Assembly: GCA_023052935.1 (NCBI GenBank)
Contig: CM041292.1
Coordinates: 100,723,926-100,787,925 of the forward strand
DNA from: Piezodorus guildinii
Lineage: Eukaryota; Arthropoda; Insecta; Hemiptera; Pentatomidae
Length of the DNA stretch: 64,000 bases
Direction of reading: 5' to 3'
The translations under genes were made by a program, and so were the position numbers. The notes beneath the pieces are model-generated. The model was not told the origin of the DNA and did not search any database. It worked only from the letters and a program-made list of their open reading frames with translations. Below, one piece after another: positions 41,349 to 52,624 of this stretch (positions are counted from its first letter, which is position 1; each line of letters begins with the position of its first letter).

Positions 41349-42686
41349 TAGACTATTACCTATATAGGGAGACTATTGCGATCGTGAACATTTTTTGAAC
41401 ATTAATTTAAAGTTTGAGAGGGGATAATTCTTTTTTTTTTTTTTTGGGTCGTTTACAAAGGTAATTTGACAATAATAAACCAAAATATACTTTTGGTAGT
41501 TTCGTGATATTTGGTAAAAGCGCTGTTTTTATATTTAAAAAAAATACGATAGCAAAAAAATATTAATATAATGATTAAGTGCTTTACAGAAAAAAGTAAT
41601 TCAGGAAAAACTGTTGATGACAGCTAGTAGAAAGTTACGAGAGGTAGGTAAAAAGATTCTTTAGAAATCATTATAGAGCATTCTTCCTCTTTCTATGAAG
41701 TAAAAGACATTAAGTAAGTTTATTTTCAATTACTGTCACATTGACAGCAATTTAAAACAAACTTCTACCAAAAGTTGTATGTAAACAATTGTCATAATAG
41801 AACTGTTGAATTGTCCTTTTAAATACGCTTCTTACAAACTATGTTGCAATATATTTTTAGCTCATATTGTAGATGAAATAATATGATATGTTTATCAGTA
41901 AAATTAATCGGTCTAAAAAGAAATATAATATATAACGGGTAGTAAATAAATAATAATGATAGGATGAATAAACGTATAATAATAGGTATTGAGTACGAGA
42001 TAGAAAAGATAATAATACATGATAGTGGATGGGTAGAGCCGCAGGAATAGAAAGAGGGATTCAGATAAATACTCTTTGTCTTTGTTTCTTGGAAGTCTCT
42101 CATAGGGTTCACAAAAATAAATAAAATGTTACAGAAATAAAAGAGCTATGCCCACTCAGGATGCAGCAAATGTGTTCAAGGAAAAAAGACCAGATGTGAG
42201 CTGTCCGAGATCGATTCTAGGATAATACAATGTGGTTCAGACGGAAAATAAAGGCGTGGTCCTACAATATAACCATAACTCTTAAGGAGATTTCAACAGA
42301 AAATAGAAACATCTTACTTATTTTTCTATACTGTCTCTTTATAGGTAGATAGTTGTTCAGTAGTTACAGTTATTACATTATAAGTGATTACGATTTCCTC
42401 CTAGTCGGTATAATTGTCTCAAGTATCTAAATCATAATTTATGTATATTTACAAACTGGTTAATCGACATTGCATTGCATTACATCAATTCGTCTGACCA
42501 TAGTATGGGAATTGAGAATGATAATGGTTCAGACTACTAATTATAATGAATACGACAAAATATATTAATATCATGAAGGTTTTATTCTGATTGAAATAGC
42601 CTGACAGGGGTTAAATGCCGATATTTAAAATTTTCTTCCTTTAAAGTACCTTTGATTTTGTTGATTTTAAAAAATTAACCATATCA
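41349..42686. other. No gene recognised (copy B of 28727-30059)
   Basis: Same content as the allelic stretch, with repeat X fragments near 41375 and 42565-42650. Confidence 0.5.
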
Positions 42687-43610
42687 TCATTTTAGAGTTG
42701 ATAAGAAATGACTAAATATATATGTTGAACAAATTTTAAATACATATATACAACAATTAAATAAATACAATGAACAAACACTGCTGGACAAGTACCTTTC
42801 CGCAGAGAAAAGCTCACGTGGCCCGATTTGGAAAATTTTAATTTTCCACTTTTGAAACCACATTTCATGGCCAAATATATGATTTTGAATGGAAATAGAA
42901 GCTATAGTGCAATCTCTGTGCGAAGAAAGAAGTGTTGTATCATCAGCAAACGTATAGATAGTGGTGCTAGGGTGCTCAGGAATATCGGAGGTGTAAACAG
43001 AGTAGAAAAGGAGGCTCAATATGCTACCTTGTGGCGCGCCAGCGTACTGAGGAAAAAAAGGAGGTATTGAAGAATCAATAGAAATACAGAAGAACCTTTC
43101 GAGAAAGAAATATTGGAGAATAAGAAAATAAATAGAAGACAGGTGCGGTTTTACTTTACGTAGTAGGCCTTTGTGCCAAACGCTTTTTCGATTTCAAGAA
43201 AAATTGCTGAGCAATATACTTTTTCTCAAAAAGCAACAGAGATAGTATCAACTACACGATGGCATTTTGCACAGTGGAGTGATGAGCACGAAAGCCAAAT
43301 TGGTGATTCGGTATAATATGACGGCTTAAAAAGATTGGCTTTGGTCTAGGAATAGTTTTTTTTTTTTTTTAAATTTTGGCCATGATGTACAGGAGTGCAA
43401 GTACGGTAAGATGAATGATTAGAGCTGGGTTTTGAAGGTTTAGGAATTATTTTAGTTGTCGAGAACATCCAAAGGAGGGGAAAATAAATTGTGCGCAAGA
43501 TAGTATTATAGAAGTGGTTAGGAAGAGAATAGCTTTTCTAGGTAAATTGCGAAGAATGAAGGGTGTAATAAGATCATAACCAGGAGCTAATTAATTCTTC
43601 AATTGGAATT
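42687..43610 (-). pseudogene. Jockey-like reverse transcriptase remnant (copy B)
   Basis: Allelic to 30060-30990, with YTFADDTTLLSSH retained. A 10-bp deletion near 43180 between AAAC repeats removes part of motif A's neighbourhood. Confidence 0.75.
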
Positions 43611-43844
43611 AATTAATTACTCAACTGGATTAATTTTTCTGGAACTAATTCTTCAACAATTTATTTTTATCTTTAAATGTATATAAATATTTTCAAATTG
43701 ATTTTAACAACGGAGGTAAGTAAAATCGTGTGTTGCACTTATAACATTTTTTTTTTTTTTTTTACAAATAATTTAAATGTGTTAAATGCATACAACTTGT
43801 AACTTCTCAGGAATAAATATATAGTGTGGTTTTAATTTTTTATA

Positions 43845-44350
43845 ATGTTTCCTCACATTGTGTTACGTGGAACATCTTTCCTATATTCTGAGTTCTTTTC
43901 TCGATGGTCGGAAAGTTACTATATAAGTCGACAATATTCTTTTGGAAACTTTAAGCTTAATTTTTGGGTCACCCCAAGGTGCAATTTTTTTCTTATTCAA
44001 TATCTACATCGCGGAAATAATTGGCAGAAATAATGCAAATACACCTGCCGTATGTCGATGATGTGCCCTATAGTAAGTAGTATTTTACTAACAAGAATAA
44101 TAAATCAAGTAGATATCAAACCTGCAAAATTATAAATGGCTAACTAAAAAGTTTAAACATACAAATAAACCCATCAACAACTGATTGCACAACTGATATT
44201 TTCAAAAAAATATAAAAACTACCGACTAAAGATTATGAAAATAGAAATGCTTTTAAACAATTATTGTCTTTCGAAAGTCTACAAGGTTATACAAAAATCA
44301 TTTAAAGTCAATCACCCCTTAAAAAATCCTAATCTAAGTTTGAGATTGAA
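43845..44350 (+). pseudogene. Second LINE reverse transcriptase remnant (copy B)
   Basis: Allelic to 31290-31800, with the same FGSPQGAIFF and YVDDV blocks in different frames. About 70 bp upstream (allelic to about 31180-31250) is missing. Confidence 0.6.
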
Positions 44351-44371
44351 AATTCTAATTTAAAAGGGTGT

Positions 44372-45695
44372 TAAAGGCACTGGAGATCCCTTCTTCCTAC
44401 CGTCCCATATTTCTTCTGCCCATCATGGGTAAAATCCTAGAACGGCTCCTCCTTAAACGACTATATCCTATCATAGAATCATATCACATAATCTCAGACC
44501 ACCAGTTCGGATTCCGAACTTCCCGCACCACCATCCAGCAATGTCACCGTGTGGTGGATGTTGTCTCTTCTGCATTGGAGCGCGGATTGTACTGCACTGG
44601 AGCCTTTCTCGACGTTGAACAGGCCTTTGATCGAGTCTGGCGCCCGGGACTGTTGTACAAACTCCGTAAATTCCTTCCTCCTACATACTTCCTAATCATC
44701 CAGTCCTACCTCTCTGAAATATCCTTCAAAATAAACCACAATAGTTCTTATTCATCTCTCTTTCCCCAGTCTGCTGGGGTTCCTCAAGGCAGTATCGTAG
44801 GACCCATTCTTTACACAGTATATACAGCTGATATCGCAACCCATCTTAACACATTCCTTTCTACCTATGCCGATGACACTTGCGTGTTATCGGTTAATAA
44901 CGATCCAACAATTGCCTCAAAAACTCTCCAATCCCACATCAGAGACCTTGAGGTATGGTGTCAGAATTGGAGAATTAAAATCAATTCCAATAAATCCCAA
45001 CAAATTACCTTTACCCTTCGTCGAAAGCCTATGACATCCTGCCCTACAGTGTCCTGTAATGATATTCCGCTTGTCCCGGTTGAACAGATCCGATATTTAG
45101 GACTCCTGCTTGAAAACGACTTACGTGGAATCCGCATACAAGACTGAAGAGACAAGAAACTGCACGACGATTTCGGCTACTCCAACAATTACTAGACAGA
45201 CGCTCTAACCTTTCAATTAACTACAAAAGACTCATTTACATGACCATCATAAGGCCTATCTGGACCTATGGAGTAGAGCTTTGGGGCTCTACTAAACCAT
45301 CAAACTCTTCCCTATCCAATCCTTACAATCGAAAATCCTTCGCAAAATCCTTAACGCTCCTTACATTGTCACGAATAAAATCATCCACAATAATCTTATG
45401 TTCCATATGTTGGTGATTTTACCCGTACCAGGTATCAAACCTTCCATGAGAAACTCCACTCCCACTCTAATCCATTAGTTTCAATCCTTGCTTCCTCTTC
45501 CATTCCTGAAAATCCTCCGAGGCGTCTGAAAAGAAGATGGCCTCGAGACCTTGTTTAGACTCACTACCAAAGAGTGCTGCCAATGGGCAGTTTCTCTTCA
45601 TGTTCATTTCATGTGTTATAACATTACAGCATATTTACTTGATGTATTTTTTGTACAGTTGTAAATTTCAATAAAAAATATATAAAAAAAAAAAA
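44372..45695 (+). mobile_element. 5'-truncated Jockey-like LINE, uninterrupted tail (copy B)
   Basis: Allelic to 31820-33127 plus 38136-38165. A one-base loss near 45110 shifts the frame at LGLLLE, earlier than in copy A, so the ORF stops at 45147. The tail CAATAAAAAATATAT plus A12 is continuous. This is the pre-insertion state of the complete Jockey site. Confidence 0.85.
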
Positions 45696-46390
45696 TGTCA
45701 TTAGATCTTCTCTATTATACGAAGCCCAGTTACTATTCCATTATTATTTACATTATTTACACATGAAAGAAACTACAGCAATTCCAAAATAGCATTTTAA
45801 AGTGAATCGCCAGAGGAACTTCTTTCGAAAAAGAAAAGGCGGAAAAACTTCATATATCATATAATTTTGAAAAAATAACGAGTTCATGAAAAAAAAAAAC
45901 CCAAAAAACTTTTATAATTTAATAGAAGTTTATTTCATCCCACTGCTTGGAAGGCTTCATGTTCCACCAGCTCCTCAGCGGTGGTAAATATGGTGTAAGG
46001 TAGAGTAAGGACTCGGATTAAGGATAGAAGTGTCAAGACAGAAGTGATTCCACCACAAGGTGAAAAAAGAAGTAGTGATAGCATTAACACACAATAATAG
46101 ATAAACAGAAATAACCTCGAAATGTATCTAGTTACAGTAAAAGGTAAACAAAATAAATAAATAAATCATAAAAACAAAACAAAATGAAATTAAGAAAAAA
46201 ATAAATTCTTTCTTATTTGTTTATAACTTGACTTTGTTTGATCATGTTAAAAAATGTATAGTTATAGGCTAAGATATGAATACATTTATATCAGGGTAAT
46301 TTAGGAATAAATGTAACTTCTGAAAAAAATGACTTTATTATTTATAATGAGGTTGTGTAAAAAAAAATATATATATAGAAAAACCTACTA
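45696..46390 (-). other. Receptor intron sequence (copy B)
   Basis: No coding frame. It lies immediately downstream of the donor of the receptor exon. All the elements from 26.6 kb to here lie on this intron side. Further receptor exons were not found in the window. Confidence 0.65.
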
Positions 46391-46396
46391 ACCTTG
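46391..46396 (-). other. 5' splice site of the receptor exon
   Basis: On the minus strand the exon ends ATGCAAG and the intron begins GTTAGT, a good donor. The intron phase is 1 (89 codons plus one base from the Met at 46660). Confidence 0.75.
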
Positions 46397-46660
46397 CATG
46401 AAAGGTATGAGCCTGCACATAACATGCCCGAAGACAAAGTCCCTGAGAATGAACCCGACGAAGGTGAAGGGCATGCAGAGAACTCCCAGCATAAGATCAG
46501 AGACAGCCAGGTTGAGGAGGAAGACATTGGTGACTGTCCTCATACCACGGTTCCTGAGGAGGACCAGGATGACGAGGCAGTTACCCACCACCCCGAGCAG
46601 GAAGATCACCGAGTACAGCGGGATGAGGACCTTACCTACCTCCCACCAGGGTTCTCCCAT
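46393..46660 (-). CDS. Sulfakinin/CCK-like receptor (class A GPCR), exon with TM1 to start of TM3
   Basis: 89 complete codons plus one base. TM1 is at about residues 12-35 (PLYSVIFLLGVVGNCLVIL, with the GN motif at Asn27). Intracellular loop 1 is RNRGMRTVTN. TM2 is at about residues 45-71, with LAVSDLML (conserved Asp55) and CMPF. Extracellular loop 1 is LRDFVFGHVMC, with the conserved disulfide Cys82 at the top of TM3, and the exon ends IPFMQ. RGMRTVTNVFLLNLAVSDL followed by LCMPFT and FGHVMC is the pattern of CCK/gastrin and insect sulfakinin receptors by recall; related neuropeptide receptors remain possible. The Met at 46660 has a good context but leaves almost no N-terminal domain. An in-frame stop lies six codons upstream. 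A splice acceptor (TTCCTTTCAG at about 46707-46716, or AATTAG at about 46664-46669) may instead join an upstream exon. It is the only host coding sequence seen. Confidence 0.85.
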
Positions 46661-46852
46661 CTTCCTAATTTGCCGCTAGCGGGTGGTGTATCGACTGCAT
46701 CTCAGCAACTGAAAGGAACAGAAAGAGTAGTGTTTATAAGAATATAATTAAGGAAAGTCCAAAAATGATGAATTTGCCGCGATAATGGAACCTAAAAATT
46801 TCAGGTACCAAAGAGTGAGGATCTAATAAGTAAGATGTATACTAATTTTTTG
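46432..46852. other. Receptor exon remainder and upstream flank or intron
   Basis: Above the exon the minus strand has a pyrimidine-rich TTCCTTTCAG (46707-46716), a possible acceptor. No N-terminal exon of the receptor was recognised further right. The plus-strand frames at 46394-46747 are antisense to the exon and not genes. Confidence 0.5.
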
Positions 46853-47100
46853 TTGGTACGATTGGCCGTTTAGGACCTTGGTTGAGGACCAATATTGTAC
46901 AATTAATCTTCTAGAAGACAAAAACTACAATGCGCGGTGGTTGATATAGGGTAAGGTCATCTTTTCTAACATCTTTTTTGTCATAGATGAACCGAGTGGC
47001 TGACTTGCGATAGCCACTCAGGGAAGTACTGTCAATAAATCTTCGATTGATTGTCATGCTGAAATATGTCTGAATGGGACTGGGATTTAAATTTTAAGCT
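46853..47100 (-). repeat. SINE A, copy 4 (old, diverged)
   Basis: Has GATTGGCCGTTTAGGACCTTG, TTGATATAGGGTAAGGTCAT, GAGTGGCTGACTTGCG, and GGGACTGGGATTTAAATT near 47078 (decayed B box, reversed). The order matches copies 1-3. Confidence 0.55.
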
Positions 47101-47861
47101 TTCATTTTCTATCAGAGTTCTTCATGCAATATTCGAAATTCATTAGATATATAATGGTTTTCTATGGTTCTCAGTATCTTTTGTTGTACTTTCTACTTTA
47201 GAATATAATATTCAAGATAATTAAATATATCTTATATGTTGTTTATGCAGTAGGTGAATGATTGGATTGGATGATGATGGGAAAGCCAGCAGCAGACTCA
47301 CTTTCTTGAAGATATATTTTACAGATTATAGAAGTTATAGATATTCTTGAAGGTTATATTCACGTACTGCTATATGTACTATAGTCAAAAACGATTGTCA
47401 AAGTCAGAAAAGCTTTAGTTTTATTAGAGTACTGTAAAGGATGAATTTAGTTTTAGCTTATTTAATATTTAATAATAAAATGTACGGGAATCGTATTTTA
47501 CCGGGAAAAAATGTCCACTCGTTGCTGTCCTCGAGGAACAAATTCGGTTCCGAATGAGTGTGTCTACCTGTCCATTTGTTAGTCTGAATTTACGCGATTA
47601 GCTAAATCCCAGTAACGGGCTTAACATCTCCGTGATTTCGATTAATATTTCAAATTAATAAATTCATCAAAGTTAACATAATGTCTACCGATCAATCTAG
47701 AGAATTTTTAATCTTTTTATCTTTCTTTCGAATATCAAGAAAGAATGAAAAACAATTCCTTCATAGTCAGTAACTATCTTTATTACTATCATAATATTAT
47801 TTTTTTTTAAACTTGATATTTATTCCCATGTATGGCTCACGCAGCTAATGTGGAAACAAAG
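47101..47861. other. No gene seen
   Basis: AT-rich. A short block near 47510-47600 (ATGTCCACTCG...GTGTCTACCTGTCC) faintly recalls the TG-rich part of repeat X but is too weak to call. Confidence 0.45.
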
Positions 47862-49224
47862 AAAATATGTTTACTGTTAGGTACTTTTTAAATATGTTGA
47901 TCCATTATCACTCAACAATTCTATATTTCATTCTCCCTACGTTTCGGCCTTTGCCATTTTCAAGAGTTCTATCAACAACATTTATATTAAAATCAAAAGA
48001 TAATCAACATAAATTTTTACATTGTAATTGGACATTTTACATACCTTAAATCATACTTCTATATTGCACATATATGAAAAATACATTATGTCACATATTA
48101 AAAATCTAATGCAGACTAGAAAAGGTGATAACATATAGTTATTACAGAATTGGGTATATCAGCACCAAAATGATGTTAAAAATAAAGAAAAAGAGAATAA
48201 AAAGACTGCTGCTTTGTTTGGTACAGCATGTAATAAATAAACAGCATCTTTGACTTCGGAAATACCATGATAGTCCATAGAAAGGAATGATTTTCAAAGA
48301 AAAATTTTAGAGGCAATTTATATTTCAGAGCACCTTGAATATCTATAAACTACAAAAGGACACCAAAAACTTAAATAATCATTATGCTGAAATTTTAAGC
48401 AAATTTAATAAATAGTGTAATTGAGATAAATTGAATTTCTTGAGTAATATATTATTTTAAATAACTTAATGTTATAGAATATTTTTTTGGAATTTGGTGG
48501 TTAAATGAATAATTTTATTTTTAATTATATATTAATATACATTTCTTCATGTATATGTATGTAGGTTTGTGTGAGCGTGTGTGTGTCTGTGTATATGTAT
48601 GTATGTATCTATGCATATGTATGAGTGTAACTATATGTGTATATATGTGTGTATGGGTATATTTGTAGGTGTTTATGTGCGAGTGAGTGTATATGATGAT
48701 TAAATTTAGTGATTAAAAAATAAAATAAAGATAGGATTTGGTTGTGAAACAATTGCGGAATTGATTATTTAGAGGAGGAGGAAATGAAACAATGTATAAA
48801 AAAAATAAAAAACATTAATTTAATTGTTATTTGATAGAGTTTTTGAAATTATTACATTCTAAATAAAGATAAAGAAAAATATTATTTTTAATATCGAATG
48901 TTGTTAAAAGTAAAAGGATACAAGGCTTTGATTCAGTTAATAATAACAAGCTGACAAGGCTAATTCAGCCTGTAATAGATTTTTTAATATGTGACAAAAT
49001 GTATTTTTCATATACGTGCAATATAGAAGAATGATTCAAAGTATGTAAAATGTCTTATAACAATGTAAAAATTAATGTTGATTATTTTTTTTATTTTAAT
49101 ATAAATGTTGTTGATAGAACCCTTAAAAATGGCAGAGGCCGAAACGAAGGGAGAAAGAAATAAAGAATGTTGAGTGAAAATGGATCATTTCATTAAAACA
49201 GAACCTAACAATAAATATATTCAC
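47862..49224. mobile_element. 1.36-kb non-coding element with about 125-bp inverted ends
   Basis: The left end reads TGTTTACTGTTAGGTAC, TGATCCATTATCACTCAACA, ACGTTTCGGCCTTTGCCATT and GTTCTATCAACAACATTTAT (about 47868-47990). The right end is its reverse with about 85-90 percent identity (ATAAATGTTGTTGATAGAAC near 49100, GGCCGAAACGAAGGGAGAAA, ATGGATCATT, AACCTAACAATAAATATATT near 49222). The interior has no coding sequence and holds a TG/TATG-rich stretch. AAACAAA occurs just outside both ends and may be a short target duplication. It is a non-autonomous inverted-repeat transposon of unnamed superfamily. Confidence 0.75.
48541..48700. repeat. Degenerate TATG/TGTG-rich low-complexity stretch
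   Basis: Irregular TG, TATG and GTGTG units at the centre of the inverted-repeat element. Confidence 0.7.
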
Positions 49225-49458
49225 TCAAACAAATTACAATTATAATAAAAATTGAAAGATACATATGTAACCCCTGATTACTATCACGTAATACTATTTC
49301 GAATTAGTAACATATAAAACGTATCTGGTATCTGACAAGTCTGCTCAGCCGATATTGACCATTGATAAAGCGCAGACACTTTTTAAACAGAAAATAGCGT
49401 GCTGACGTTTCAGTTTTTTTCTCCTGTCGCCCTCTTAATACGAAACACTACTATTGTA

Positions 49459-50373
49459 TTGGGTTGTGTCACATAATATGTCCGTTTTTAAGGTAAAGGA
49501 TTTTTATTAAAAATACGATATGAAAACAAGATAATTTTATTCGAAGTATTTACCTTCTTTTTCTACACATTTTTCCCAACGTGACACCAACTTTTTTGTC
49601 CCCGAACTAAAAATCTCTGAGCTTTAAAGTGAAACAAAATCTGAAAACGCACTTTTCACTTGATCATCATTTTCAAAAATTTTTCCATTGACGAAGTTGT
49701 CTAAATTCCTGAACAGGTGGTAATCTGTTGGAGACAAGTCGGGAGAATATGGTGGGTGCGGAATAACTTCGTAGCCCAGTTCTTTCAATTTTTGCTCGTT
49801 ATGTTTTGAAACATAGGGTCTTGCTGCCGCTCAGTGAGATCATGAGGTATCCATTTTTTTACTTTCCCAATACACTTTAAATGTCTGGAAACGGTAGATT
49901 CACTTGCATTTAGTTGTGCTGAGAGTCCTTTAACTGTTTGGTAGGGGTTTCCTTCTACTGTATGTTTGAGAAAATCGTTGTCTATGACGGATGGAGGTCT
50001 TCCTCGGGGCAAGTTTTCTAAGTCGGTATCCCCAGCTGAAAACTTAGCAAACAAACGGCGAATGGTTCATTCATAAACACTCCCTTCCGCAAACGCCTTT
50101 CAAATATTTCTAGCGGCCTCAGCTGCTGAATGCCCGAGTTTAAACTCGTACAAAAATATTACTCGAAAATCGCGTGTTTCCATTTTCATATTTGGAGGTA
50201 TACTAAAAAGTGGGTAATTGATTGGGAAGCTAATGTTTATAATACACAAGGTAGAGGATTATTAACTGTTTACTTTAAATATATAAACATATGGAAGAAA
50301 ACAACAGAGATCTGAAAAATCCTTTATGTATTTGAGAAACTATAAAACGGACAATTTATGTGAAACAACCCAA
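49459..50373 (-). mobile_element. Complete mariner insertion, internally deleted (915 bp)
   Basis: Inverted ends of about 30 bp: left TTGGGTTGTGTCACATAA, right (reversed) TTGGGTTGTTTCACATAA, both continuing to TGTCCGTTTT. TA lies on each side (49457-49458 and 50374-50375). Full mariners are about 1.3 kb, so about 350 bp are missing from inside. The transposase relic runs on the minus strand. A different mariner, with GATGCAAAATTAA ends, lies at 25.6-26.3 kb. Confidence 0.9.
49537..50189 (-). pseudogene. Mariner transposase relic
   Basis: Starts MKMETRDFRVIFLYEFKLG at 50189. Stops follow in helix-turn-helix 1 (after AARNI and GSVYE). It then runs open as LFAKFSAGDTDLENLPRGRP, SESTVSRHLKCIGKVKKWIP and HDLTERQQ, the usual end of the DNA-binding region. 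A deletion removes the first and second catalytic Asp blocks. The tail resumes as QKLKELGYEVIPHPPYSPDL (third Asp in SPTDYHLF) and closes SRWEKCVEKEGKYFE at 49540. It is dead as an enzyme. Confidence 0.85.
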
Positions 50374-50440
50374 TATATGGAAGGAGGTAGAAAAGGGGTT
50401 TTAAAACGATAAATTACAAGATTATTATGCCTGGATATAG

Positions 50441-50735
50441 GGAGCGGCGTGGCGTAGTGGATACAGCATTAGGTTACTGTTTTCTGGGCCCCAGGTTCGA
50501 ATTTCGGTTGGAGCAGAATTATTTATTCTGTCATTTCAGCCGTGGAGCGACCCTGGGGTATGGAGTACCTTCTGGGACACACCCAGTCTCTTAAATGTGG
50601 GTATTCAAAATGGGGAAAAACCTAGCGGCTTAGCGTGATTTATGCCTAATCTCTTTGCGCAGTCGTTGGCCATGAAACCGTATGAATCTCAATAAGTACT
50701 GAACTCGAGACCCTTCATGATTTGTAGAGGAACAA
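50441..50735 (+). repeat. SINE B, copy 4 (full length)
   Basis: Full-length copy. GTGGCGTAGTGGATACAGC (A box, near 50449) and CCAGGTTCGAATTTCGG (B box, near 50492) are followed by GCGACCCTGGGGTATGG, GACACACCCAGTCTCTTAAA, TTAGCGTGATTTATGCC and GAGACCCTTCATGATTTGTAG. This copy best shows the complete core. Confidence 0.8.
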
Positions 50736-51944
50736 GAAAAACTAAATAATATGCCCCTTTATATTGAAATTTGATTCCTAGTATGGAAAATATTTCCGTT
50801 GATTATTATTTGGTTTAACGATTTTAAGTGCATTAGATGCTGCGATATAATGAAATTATTTCCAGTTGAAGATATAAATCATTATTTAATTGATGAAGTA
50901 ATTGAAAGTATAAATATATACAGATAAAATATAATCGGGGTCGTCGGTCCTTCGAATAATATTGGTGCCCCATGATATCGCCAGGATGTCACTGGGTATC
51001 TAAGGTGGTGTTGAGCATGTGTGATTCTGGTCTCGTTAAAAATATCTCTTTAGACTGAAAAATTAGATTCATCCGATTAGCACTGTAGATAAAGTGCGTA
51101 ATAATCACAACACCACACATAGAGCATCAGAAAAATATTCTTATTGTCAATCTAACAACAACGTCAGAAAATATTCGTTAAATGGATTGTTTACAGAGTG
51201 ATTCTATACATATGAAAGAGTCAAGAGGTATCAAAGAATTGCCTCGGGAATCGTCGACTATAATTTCAGTAAATGTAATGAATTTTCTAATAATACACAA
51301 TTTTCTTGATCATGAAAACCCACTAGTGTCTTATAATTTCTACCTCAAAACACCATCGTCAGAATAATATTAAAGATTCCGTTTCATTCATTAAAATGTT
51401 TAGGCTCAATGAGGTATCAGAAAATCTCGAATGGTACGACCTTACATAAAGAAAATCTTTTCAAATATATAAAGACTTGTTTATATGTGGTTGCTATCTG
51501 AGGTTAATATAAATAAGTTAAATACCCGATCCTTACAATGGAGATTATTTATGTGTTGTTTACAAAGAAATATGTCGAGAACAAAAAAGTCATGTGAAGT
51601 TTAGTATCTTCAATATCCATTAATATATTTAGGGAAGATTCTGAAGAATTCATTACACTTCGACAGTAAGATGGTTAAATATAATAAAGTTAACTGAATA
51701 TTAAAGGAATATTTTTTAATTTCTATAGAAAATATCGTTAGAAAAAAAATCATTATTTATATCTTAAATATCATTTATATTTTAGGGGAAGTTCTGAAGA
51801 TTCATTACACTTCGACAGTACGTATAGTAATATATAAAGACTGAAATTAAAAAATTAATTAAATTGAAATTACTAATAGTAATAACATGGGTTTTTTAAA
51901 AAAACCATGATATTCTATCTAAAAATAATCATTTATTATTATAG
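50736..51944. other. No gene seen
   Basis: AT-rich. A short repeat, GAAGATTC(A)TTACACTTCGACAGTA, occurs near 51645 and 51800 within two roughly 150-bp related stretches. Otherwise nothing was recognised. Confidence 0.45.
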
Positions 51945-52390
51945 GCTTTTCATCACTCTCTATTAACTTTTAAAAGCCTGTATATAAAATAAAAGTTTTT
52001 CTAAAATCTTCAGCTTTCCAACGGTATATTATACATGTATATTACTTGTTTTATGTTCAAAAACAAAAAAATTGCATTAAAAAAATATATTTATTCAGTT
52101 GTCTCCTTTAGTTGTTTTTCAAATTCGCTCAACTTATATATTTAGCTGTTATTGATTAATAACATGCTAACAAGATAATATGATTATTTCTTTAGAATCT
52201 AAAAATTTTTGGAGGAAGAAAATTTTATATATCGGCATTTCAGCCCTGTTAAACTATTTCAATCAGAATGAAACTTACATGATGTTGAAGCCCACTAAAT
52301 TTTACATCGATATATAGAGTTTAATCAAAATCGTCGGAATCTTTTTCGAGAAAATCGAAAAAAGGCGCAAAAGGCATAAAAAAACGCGTA
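51945..52390 (-). repeat. Dispersed repeat X, copy 6 (long form)
   Basis: Reverse copy with TTTTCATCACTCTCTATTAAC, AGCTTTCCAACGGTATATTA, TCTCCTTTAGTTGTTTTTC, TATTTCAATCAGAATGAAAC, TACATCGATATATAGAGTTT and TTTTTCGAGAAAATCGAAAA. It corresponds to 5050-5470 of copy 3. Confidence 0.75.
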
Positions 52391-52624
52391 AAAATGAGGC
52401 AACAATTTTGACCGACAAAGCATTTGGCAATTCTTTTGCTGGTTTGAGCTATTCTCATCAACGAACCCTGATAGCTTTGCTGGGACGTCACCGTCACTAG
52501 AAGAAGATTCCTCAAACGACGATTAACTCGATTGGATATAACGCGGAAATCACGTATGCGCATATGATTTCTGTATTCCTCACTATCATCTGTATCGTGA
52601 ATTAGAAGCATTATTAATTAAAAT

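Larger units (their letters stand above)
39001..46431 (+). repeat. Duplicated segment, copy B (contig start after the N gap)
   Basis: Aligns to 26590-38900 in the same order and orientation, with scattered single-base differences. It lacks the complete Jockey and the 185-bp segment. It has about 70 bp less near 43790 and 10 bp less near 43180, and it has an extra 383-bp MITE at 40311. Confidence 0.9.

Noticed and set aside
26590..46431. Genuine segmental tandem duplication
   Set aside because: Both copies end at the N gap and inside the same exon, fitting overlapping haplotype contigs better; long reads would decide.
46394..46747. 117- and 93-codon plus-strand frames
   Set aside because: They are antisense to the receptor exon, whose membrane segments and Cys/Asp motifs are unmistakable.
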